Assembly: GCF_006151805.1 (NCBI RefSeq)
Contig: NZ_VDDA01000018.1
Coordinates: 1-64,000 of the forward strand
Origin: Methylobacterium terricola
GTDB taxonomy: Bacteria; Pseudomonadota; Alphaproteobacteria; Rhizobiales; Beijerinckiaceae
Direction: 5' to 3'
DNA: 64,000 bases
Below, piece by piece: positions 58,336-64,000 of the stretch (position 1 is its first letter; each line of letters starts with the position of its first letter). The position numbers and the translations under genes were made by a program. The notes under the pieces are model-generated. The model saw only the letters and a program-made list of their open reading frames with translations. It was not told the DNA's origin and searched no databases.

Positions 58336-59577
58336 ATGTCTCATCCCGTCTCGCCGCTCGCGCCCAAGCATCAGCCCGACCTGCCGCCGATCGCCGGCGT
58401 GCGCCTCGCCACCGCGCAGGCGGGCATCCGCTATCGCGGCCGCACCGACGTGCTGCTGGTCCTGCTCGATCCCGGCACCCGGGCGGCCGGGGTGTTCACC
58501 CGCTCGAAATGTCCCTCGGCGGCGGTCGACTGGTGCCGCGAGACCCTGAGCGGCGGTCACTCGGCCCGGGCGCTGGTGGTCAATTCCGGCAATGCCAACG
58601 CCTTCACCGGCCTCAAGGGCCGCGACTCGGTGCGCCTCACCGCCGAGATCGCCAGCAAGGCCGCGGGATGCGCCCCCGGCGAGGTCTTCATCGCCTCGAC
58701 CGGGGTGATCGGGGAACCCCTCGACGCCACCAAGTTCGACGGCGTGCTCGCGGACTGCGCCGGCCGCACCGGCCCCGGCGCCGAGCGGTGGACCGAGGCC
58801 GCCCGCGCCATCATGACCACCGACACCTTCCCGAAGCTCGCGACCCGCCGGGTGCGGCTCGGCGGAGCCGATGTGACGATCAACGGCATCGCCAAGGGCG
58901 CCGGCATGATCGCCCCCGACATGGCGACGATGCTGTCCTTCGTGTTCACCGATGCCGACCTGCCGGCCGAGGTGCTGCAGGCTCTGCTCACCCGCGGCGT
59001 CGCCAAGAGCTTCAATTGCTGCACCGTCGACGGCGACACCTCGACCTCCGACACCCTGATGCTGTTCGCGACGGGGAAAGCCGGCAACGCCCCGGTCGCG
59101 TCGCTCGAGGACCCGGCTCTCGCCGAGTTCACGGCGGCCCTCGACGACCTGCTGATCGAGCTCGCGCAACTGGTCGCCCGCGACGGAGAGGGCGCGCGCA
59201 AGTTCGTCACCGTCGAGGTCGGCGGCGCGACCGACGACGCCTCGGCCCACCGCATCGCGATGTCGATCGCCAACTCGCCGCTGGTGAAGACCGCGGTGGC
59301 GGGCGAGGACGCGAATTGGGGCCGGGTGGTGATGGCGGTCGGCAAGGCCGGCGAGCCGGCCGACCGCGACCGGCTGGCGATCTGGTTCGGCGACGTGCGC
59401 GTCGCCGTCGAGGGGGCCCGCGATGCCGGCTACGACGAGGAGGCGGCATCGGCCGCGATGCGCGGCGACGCGGTGACGATCCGGGTCGATCTGGGCCTCG
59501 GCGCCGGCACCGCCCGGGTCTGGACCTGCGACCTCACCAAGGCCTACGTCGAGATCAACGGGGATTACCGCTCGTGA
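58336..59577 (+). CDS. argJ: Bifunctional ornithine acetyltransferase/N-acetylglutamate synthase
   Basis: 413 aa, normal ArgJ length. The autoprocessing site KGAGMIAPDMATMLSF contains nucleophile Thr198; other conserved blocks are LVVNSGNANAFTG, KSFNCCTVDGDTSTSDT and IANSPLVKTAVAGEDANWGR, and the terminal YVEINGDYRS. In the arginine pathway it transfers acetyl from N-acetylornithine to glutamate and may also use acetyl-CoA. Its stop codon overlaps the next gene (GTGA), giving a tight argJ-SIMPL-NUDIX cluster. Confidence 0.97.
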   Translation: MSHPVSPLAPKHQPDLPPIAGVRLATAQAGIRYRGRTDVLLVLLDPGTRAAGVFTRSKCPSAAVDWCRETLSGGHSARALVVNSGNANAFTGLKGRDSVRLTAEIASKAAGCAPGEVFIASTGVIGEPLDATKFDGVLADCAGRTGPGAERWTEAARAIMTTDTFPKLATRRVRLGGADVTINGIAKGAGMIAPDMATMLSFVFTDADLPAEVLQALLTRGVAKSFNCCTVDGDTSTSDTLMLFATGKAGNAPVASLEDPALAEFTAALDDLLIELAQLVARDGEGARKFVTVEVGGATDDASAHRIAMSIANSPLVKTAVAGEDANWGRVVMAVGKAGEPADRDRLAIWFGDVRVAVEGARDAGYDEEAASAAMRGDAVTIRVDLGLGAGTARVWTCDLTKAYVEINGDYRS

Positions 59578-60293
59578 GGGCGGCGGCGGGCCTGCTCGGG
59601 CTGCTCCTGGCAGGACCGGCCCTCGCCCAGAACGCCCCTCCGGAGGCGCCCGGGCGGATCAGCGTCGTCGGCCGGGCAAGCCGGGAGGTCGCCCCGGATT
59701 TCGCCACCGTCGAGATCGCGGTCGAGTCCCGCGGCGCGACGCCGGCCGCCGCCCTCGACCGGACCTCGTCGGCCGCCCGCAAGGTCGCTGACCTCGCCGG
59801 CGAGTTCGGCATCCGCGGGGCCGATCTCGCCACGGCCGCCCTGTCGCTGCGTCCCGCCTCCAAGACGGTGCGCGATCCAGGGGGCGAGATGCGCGACGTC
59901 CCGGACGGCTACCAGGCCACCAACGCGGTCAGCGTCCGGGTGCGCGACCTCGCGCGCCTCGGCGCCCTGATGCGACGCCTCATCGACGGCGGAGCCGACC
60001 GGATCGGCGGCGTCTCCTTTGGCCTGTCGGATCCCCGCCAGACCGAGAACGCCGTCCGGGCCGACGCGGTACGGGATGCCCGCCGCCAGGCCGAGGCCCT
60101 GGCCGAGGCGGCGGGTACCCGCCTCGGGCGCCTCGACAACCTCGTCTCGCCGCCACGGGATGGCGCGGCGGCGCCGATGCACGCGCGGAGCTTCGCCGCC
60201 AAGGCCTCGGGTGGCGGCATCGCGGTTCCGATCGAGCCCGGCCCGATCACCGTCGAGGCCGCGGTCGAGGCCACGTACCAGGTCGCGCCCTAG
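59574..60293 (+). CDS. SIMPL-domain (DUF541) periplasmic protein
   Basis: 239 aa from GTG 59574, a 4-base GTGA overlap with argJ. Signal peptide (GLLGLLLAGPALAQ, cleavage near residue 19), then the SIMPL domain: ISVVGRASREVAPDFATVEIAV at the start and the conserved DAVRDARRQAEALAEAAGTRLG helix near residue 165. SIMPL proteins (related to BP26 of Brucella) form oligomers in the periplasm and their function is not firmly known. Position suggests co-transcription with argJ and the NUDIX gene. Confidence 0.88.
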   Translation: MRAAAGLLGLLLAGPALAQNAPPEAPGRISVVGRASREVAPDFATVEIAVESRGATPAAALDRTSSAARKVADLAGEFGIRGADLATAALSLRPASKTVRDPGGEMRDVPDGYQATNAVSVRVRDLARLGALMRRLIDGGADRIGGVSFGLSDPRQTENAVRADAVRDARRQAEALAEAAGTRLGRLDNLVSPPRDGAAAPMHARSFAAKASGGGIAVPIEPGPITVEAAVEATYQVAP

Positions 60294-60339
60294 CAGGGCG
60301 CGGCGTCCCCTCACCCCCTCGTCGCGTGAGCCACCCCGC

Positions 60340-60756
60340 ATGGCCGATCCCGTCAAGCTCCTCCTCGTGGTGGCGGTCGCCCTCGTCGATCCGGACGGGC
60401 GCGTGCTGCTGGCGCAGCGCCCGCCCGGCAAGCAGCTCGAAGGCCTGTGGGAGTTCCCCGGCGGCAAGCTCGAGCCCGGCGAGCGGCCGGAGGAGTCGCT
60501 GATCCGCGAGCTGGCGGAAGAGCTCGGCATCACCGTGAAGGCGGATTGCCTCGCTCCGCTCACCTTCGCGAGCCACGCCTACGAGACCTTCCACCTGCTG
60601 ATGCCGCTCTACGTCTGCCGGCGCTGGGAGGGCCTCGTGCAGTCGCGCGAGGGGCAGGCGCTCAAATGGGTACGCCCGCGGGACCTCGCGCGCTACCCGA
60701 TGCCCCCGGCCGACGTGCCGCTGCTGCCGGCGATCGTCGATCTGCTGGGGCCGTGA
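60340..60756 (+). CDS. mutT: MutT-type NUDIX hydrolase (8-oxo-dGTP diphosphatase)
   Basis: 138 aa. Begins with a beta-strand lead (LLLVVAVALVDPDGRVLLAQRP) and has GLWEFPGGKLEPGERPEESLIRELAEELG, an intact NUDIX box (Gx5Ex7REUxEEx). The C-terminal LKWVRPRDLARYPMPPADVPLLP is characteristic of MutT. It removes oxidised nucleotides from the pool. It follows the SIMPL gene by 46 bp, in the same direction as argJ. Confidence 0.94.
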   Translation: MADPVKLLLVVAVALVDPDGRVLLAQRPPGKQLEGLWEFPGGKLEPGERPEESLIRELAEELGITVKADCLAPLTFASHAYETFHLLMPLYVCRRWEGLVQSREGQALKWVRPRDLARYPMPPADVPLLPAIVDLLGP

Positions 60757-60996
60757 GGCGGGGGCCCGTCTGGCCGGGGTTCGTTCCTCGCGACGAGCCC
60801 GCCATCCCCCGCGTCATCCTGGGCCGGCACCGCGAAAGCCCGGGATCGAGATCCGCGGACCATGCAGGGAGGGGCGAAACGCCGGCCGCCTCATCCGCCG
60901 CTATCGGCGGCGACGGATCCCGGGTTCTCGGCGACGCCGCATCCCGGGATAACCAGGAGGGTGGTCGGTCTGGAACTGGGCGTCACCCGACGATCG

Positions 60997-61350
60997 TCAA
61001 TCGGTGAATTCCTCGATCGCGTCGACCTTGTTCGGGTAGAACGCCAGGTACCCTTCGATGGCCGCCACCTTGGGGAACGGCGCCTCGTAGCTCCACACTG
61101 CGTTCGTCCGCTCGACCCCGCCCGCCGTGAGCGAGAAGTAGTGCGCATCGCCCTTGTGCGGGCAATGCGTGCGGTGCTCGGTGCGCGCGAACAGATCCAT
61201 CTCGGCATCCTCGCGCGGGATGTACTGCACCGGCGGCAGGCTGCCCTCGCGCAGGGTGAGGGCCCGGGTGGTCTCGGCGACGATCGTGCCGCCGAGCATC
61301 ACGCGGATGCGGTGCGGGTTCGGCGTGATCGTGATGGCGGTGTCCGTCAT
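60997..61350 (-). CDS. DUF427-domain protein
   Basis: 117 aa. DUF427 signature: the central VQYIPREDAEMDLF, HCPHKGDAHYFSL and the C-terminal AFYPNKVDAIE. The ATG overlaps the stop of the upstream methyltransferase gene (ATGA), so the two are translationally coupled. Members are small beta-rich cytosolic proteins of unknown activity, widespread in alphaproteobacteria and actinobacteria. Confidence 0.93.
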   Translation of the reverse strand: MTDTAITITPNPHRIRVMLGGTIVAETTRALTLREGSLPPVQYIPREDAEMDLFARTEHRTHCPHKGDAHYFSLTAGGVERTNAVWSYEAPFPKVAAIEGYLAFYPNKVDAIEEFTD

Positions 61351-62228
61351 GACGGCTCCTTGCGTTCGACGGTGCCGAGGGCATCGGCCAGCCGCGCCTG
61401 GGCACTGCCCGGCCGCAGCGGCTTCTGCTGGCTCTCGTGCGGCACCCAGCCCGAGAGCCAGATCAGCTCGAAGGTCGCGCGCAGGCGGCCGTCCGGATCG
61501 GCGAATCGCTCGGCATAGAGGTGGGCGGCCCGGATCAGGGTCTCGCGGCGCAAGGAGCCGCGACGCTCGCGCAGGGCGTTGGTGAGCCCCATGGCACGCA
61601 GGTCGCGCATCAGCCCGAAGGGATCGCCGTAGCGCACCGTCACCGTCTCGACGTCGGTCACCGGCAGGGCAAAGCCGGCGCGCTGGAGCAGGCCGCCGAG
61701 GTCGCGCACCTCCGCGAAAGGCGCCACCCGCGGGCTCACGCCCCCCTCGATCTCGCTTTCGGCCTGGGTCAGGACCTGACGAAGTTCCGTCAGGGTCCGG
61801 CCGCCGAGCAGGCAACCGACGAACAGCCCGTCCGGCTTGAGCGCGCGGCGCACCTGCACCAGGGCCCCCGGCAGGTCGTTGGCGTGCTGGAGCGCGAGCA
61901 GCGACACCGCGAGGTCGAAACGCCGCTCGCCGAAGGGCAGGGCCTCCGGATCGCCGACCGCGACCGCGAGGCCGGGGCTGCCCGGCTCCGGCGCCGGCGC
62001 GAGGCGGGTCACCGCGGCGGCCCGTCCGCTCGCCTTGAGCCAGGCCGCCGCCGTCGGCACCGGGGTGGCGAGGTCGAGGGCGTGGGGAAACTCCCGCAAG
62101 ACCGCGCCGAGGCGGTCCGACAGGTCCTCGACCGCGCGCGCGACCAGGAAATCGGCGAAGCCCGCGCGTCGGGCGCGGGCGAGGCGCTTGCGGATCAGAG
62201 GGGTGTCGAACAGGAGCGGCGAGGACAT
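61347..62228 (-). CDS. SAM-dependent methyltransferase (BioC/NDUFAF5-like)
   Basis: 293 aa from ATG 62228. Class I methyltransferase with a partly degenerate motif I (LAVAVGDPEALPFGERRFDLAVSLLALQHANDLPGAL), and LKPDGLFVGCLLGG (motif III-like). The N-terminal LIRKRLARARRAGFADFLVARAVEDLSDRL and the whole layout match alphaproteobacterial homologues of human NDUFAF5 (C20orf7). It overlaps the DUF427 gene by ATGA. The substrate could be a complex I subunit, by analogy with NDUFAF5, but is unproven. Confidence 0.88.
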   Translation of the reverse strand: MSSPLLFDTPLIRKRLARARRAGFADFLVARAVEDLSDRLGAVLREFPHALDLATPVPTAAAWLKASGRAAAVTRLAPAPEPGSPGLAVAVGDPEALPFGERRFDLAVSLLALQHANDLPGALVQVRRALKPDGLFVGCLLGGRTLTELRQVLTQAESEIEGGVSPRVAPFAEVRDLGGLLQRAGFALPVTDVETVTVRYGDPFGLMRDLRAMGLTNALRERRGSLRRETLIRAAHLYAERFADPDGRLRATFELIWLSGWVPHESQQKPLRPGSAQARLADALGTVERKEPS

Positions 62229-62326
62229 CACCCACTAGATGGCGCGGGCCGGCGCGCGGCGCCAGGGGGCCCCGCGACGATCGCAGCGTGCCGAATCGTT
62301 CAGCAAATTGCGGTAAAGGTGATGCC

Positions 62327-63199
62327 GTGACCCGACATCTCCTCCTCCTCGTCCTCGCCGCGGCCCTGAGCGGCCCGGCCCTCGCCGCCCCGGCCGCGCC
62401 CGCCCCCGCCGAGAGCAAGGAGGAAACGGTCGAGCAGGCCCTGTGCCGGCTGATCGAGGGCGCGGCGCAGTCCAAGGGTCTGCCGGTCGCCTTCCTCACA
62501 CGGCTGATCTGGCGCGAGAGCAGCTTCCGGCCGAGCGTGGTCAGCCGGGCCGGAGCCCAGGGCGTGGCGCAGTTCATGCCCGGCACGGCGCAGGAGCGCG
62601 GCCTCCTCGATCCGTTCGACCCCGAGCAGGCGATCCCGGCGGCGGCACGCTTCCTGATCGACCTGCGCGGGCGCTTCGGCAATCTCGGCCTCGCGGCGGC
62701 GGCCTATAACGGCGGCCCGGGCCGGGTCTCGGCCTGGCTCGCCGGTACCGGCGGCCTGCCGGCCGAGACCCGGGCCTATGTCGCGGCGATCACCGGGCGC
62801 AGCGCCGAGGACTGGGCCGCCGCCGCCAAGGCCGATCCGAAGAGCGACCTCGCCGAGCCCGAGGATACCCGCTGCCTTCAGGTGACGGCGGCGCTGCGCA
62901 TCCGCGGACGCACCGAGACCTTCTTCGCCGAGACCGCGGCGGCGCTGGCGCCCTGGGGCGTCCAGCTTGCCGGCAACTTCTCGAAGTCGATCGCCCTCGC
63001 GAGCTTCGGCCGGGCCCGCGACCGCTACGCCGCGATCCTCGGCGACGTGAGGCCGATGATCATCGGCACGCGGCTGCGCCACCGCGGGACGCGCGCCTTC
63101 TACCGCATCCGGGTCCCGTCGGAGACCCGCGCCAGCGCCGAGGCCCTGTGCGGCCGCATCCGCGGAAGCGGCGGCGCCTGTATCGTGCTCAAAACTTAA
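62327..63199 (+). CDS. Lytic transglycosylase with SPOR-like C-terminal domain
   Basis: 290 aa from GTG 62327, which gives a proper signal peptide (RHLLLLVLAAALSGPALA, cleavage near residue 20); an upstream ATG (62288) would put a hydrophilic lead in front of it. SLT domain: LIWRESSFRPSVVSRAGAQGVAQFMPGTA with catalytic Glu in WRESSF, and YNGGPGRV. The C-terminal ~65 residues (RAFYRIRVPSETRASAEALCGRI...CIVLKT) resemble a SPOR peptidoglycan-binding domain. It cleaves peptidoglycan glycan strands in the periplasm. Confidence 0.92.
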   Translation: MTRHLLLLVLAAALSGPALAAPAAPAPAESKEETVEQALCRLIEGAAQSKGLPVAFLTRLIWRESSFRPSVVSRAGAQGVAQFMPGTAQERGLLDPFDPEQAIPAAARFLIDLRGRFGNLGLAAAAYNGGPGRVSAWLAGTGGLPAETRAYVAAITGRSAEDWAAAAKADPKSDLAEPEDTRCLQVTAALRIRGRTETFFAETAAALAPWGVQLAGNFSKSIALASFGRARDRYAAILGDVRPMIIGTRLRHRGTRAFYRIRVPSETRASAEALCGRIRGSGGACIVLKT

Positions 63200-63328
63200 G
63201 GTGCGATCAACCTCACCCAAATGGGTGATGACAGGCGACAGCCGGCTTGGTTCGTTCGCAAGGCGACATGACGCGAACCACGGCTCGCGGCTTGGATCGC
63301 ACGATGGGCGAGCAGGGAGGGAAGCCCC

Positions 63329-63559
63329 ATGACCAGCGGCTACGGCGTACCCCGGTGGGCGCGGAGGCGGGCGGAGCGGCACCGCGCGCGTCACAGCGAC
63401 GGCAAGGTGGTCCGCTGGATGGCGTTCGGGCCGCAGGATCGCCGGAAGAGAGCCGACGGAACGACCGTCGCGGCCGGCAGCAATGTCCTGCCCTTCCTCC
63501 GCCGAGCACCGGCCGCAGGTCCCGACGAAGCCGCGCCGCTCGACGCGACGGGGTCGTAA
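63329..63559 (+). CDS. Small hypothetical protein
   Basis: 76 aa with GGGAGGG eight bases before ATG 63329. The N-terminal half is very basic (RRRAERHRARH, then QDRRKRAD), and the C-terminal half is neutral and Ala/Pro-rich. No membrane segment or known family. The strong ribosome-binding site and its position between a transglycosylase gene and a convergent gene support a real gene. Confidence 0.6.
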   Translation: MTSGYGVPRWARRRAERHRARHSDGKVVRWMAFGPQDRRKRADGTTVAAGSNVLPFLRRAPAAGPDEAAPLDATGS

Positions 63560-63580
63560 CAGAAAACCTCAGGTCAGATC

Positions 63581-63606
63581 GGGGCCGGGCACCGCCGCCC
63601 GGCCCC
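63581..63606. terminator. Perfect 10-bp hairpin between convergent genes
   Basis: GGGGCCGGGC (63581-63590) pairs perfectly with GCCCGGCCCC (63597-63606) across a 6-base loop. No T-run follows on either strand. It lies between the small protein gene and the end of the convergent phosphofructokinase gene. Confidence 0.55.
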
Positions 63607-63621
63607 GTCCGGCTCACGCGG

Positions 63622-64000
63622 TCAGCCCCGGCCCTGGCCGATCTCGTCCAGGAGAGCCGTGAACCACGGGGTGGTTGGGTCGAAGGCCTTTCCCCCGCGG
63701 ATGCGCGGGAACTCGATCGCGCGCAGCTGCCCGTTCCGGTCCTCGTCGTGGCCGATCACGCCGGACATCCCCTTCAGGCCGCACTCGACCGCGAGGTCGA
63801 CCATGCCCTGGATCAGCCGCAGGTCGTCGGGATTCGGCGCGGCCGATCGGCAGAAATGGCCGGATTTCAGCACCAGGGACTTCTCCGCCCCGATCATCGG
63901 CGCGAAGCGGTCGGCGAACCACTTGCCGACATTGATCGTGTCGATCTTGACATGGCCGAACGGATCGCGACCCAGCACCTCGCCGCGCCCCTCGATCTCG
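63622..64000 (-). CDS. Pyrophosphate-dependent 6-phosphofructokinase, C-terminal part (runs off the right edge)
   Basis: The frame is open to the window edge, so the 5' end lies outside; about 125 residues are visible. The segments GHVKIDTINVGKWFADRFAPMIGAEKSLVLKSGHFCRSAAPN, LIQGMVDLAVECGLKGMSGVIGHDE and AIEFPRIRGGKAFDP match the C-terminal region of PPi-PFK-type proteins of alphaproteobacteria. The catalytic N-terminal half is not visible, so ATP versus PPi use cannot be read directly. The terminal ~15 residues end GQGRG. Confidence 0.8.
   Translation of the reverse strand, partial: EIEGRGEVLGRDPFGHVKIDTINVGKWFADRFAPMIGAEKSLVLKSGHFCRSAAPNPDDLRLIQGMVDLAVECGLKGMSGVIGHDEDRNGQLRAIEFPRIRGGKAFDPTTPWFTALLDEIGQGRG

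Noticed and set aside
1..64000. CRISPR array, rRNA or tRNA genes
   Set aside because: No regularly spaced direct repeats and no rRNA or complete tRNA sequence were seen on either strand.

Overview
The window is GC-rich (roughly two thirds G+C or more by eye). Its core genes point to an alphaproteobacterium of the Hyphomicrobiales, most likely Methylobacterium or a close relative: rpsT, rpmB, carD, rpoH, fdxA, aerobic cobaltochelatase cobS/cobT, argJ, and a probable PPi-dependent phosphofructokinase. The genus is an inference from protein resemblance; no rRNA or tRNA gene was found.

The window has two parts. Positions 1 to about 36,760 are an accessory island. From about 36,760 to the end is ordinary chromosome. 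The junction is visible inside comM (Mg-chelatase-like): its first ~215 codons are intact on the minus strand, and homology then stops just before the expected Walker A loop. The other half of comM should lie beyond the left edge of the window.

Island layout: an IS5-type transposase tail; two large PAS-rich hybrid sensor kinases (one with a LOV domain) around a tiny proline-rich ORF; an SDR oxidoreductase; a HEPN (Abi-like)-CBS fusion; a ribbon-helix-helix-YfbU fusion with a palindromic operator candidate; a large serine recombinase; a tyrosine recombinase with a coupled HTH/excisionase-like gene; a cytosolic FtsH-like AAA-peptidase; a complete Qat anti-phage operon (qatABCD); an HNH-type protein; a UDG-fold protein with a small partner; a GNAT protein with a small coupled ORF; two coupled metallophosphoesterases behind an SD-masking hairpin; a KfrA-like protein; and finally a ubiquitin-like conjugation module. 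That module has a ComEC-type MBL-fold protein, an E2-E1 fusion and a JAB/JAMM protease in one overlapping operon. It is bracketed by a divergent patatin-like phospholipase and a convergent DUF2235 (Tle1-like) hydrolase. It resembles the Cap2/Cap3 arm of type II CBASS but has no CD-NTase; an MBL-fold protein ending in Ala-Gly-Phe-Gly sits in that slot. This is the best candidate for an undescribed system.

Chromosomal part: rpsT, a small glycine-zipper secreted protein, queC, a thiolase and an MFS transporter, a BolA-like protein, a J-domain protein, cobS-cobT, rpmB, a LuxR-type regulator, two exported proteins, a SUV3-like RNA helicase with an S4-domain protein and fdxA, carD, rpoH, a phosphopantetheinyl transferase, a LysR regulator, argJ with a SIMPL-domain protein and a MutT-type NUDIX hydrolase, a methyltransferase-DUF427 pair, a lytic transglycosylase, and the 3' end of a phosphofructokinase gene. 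Several sigma-70-like promoters and intrinsic terminators can be read directly.
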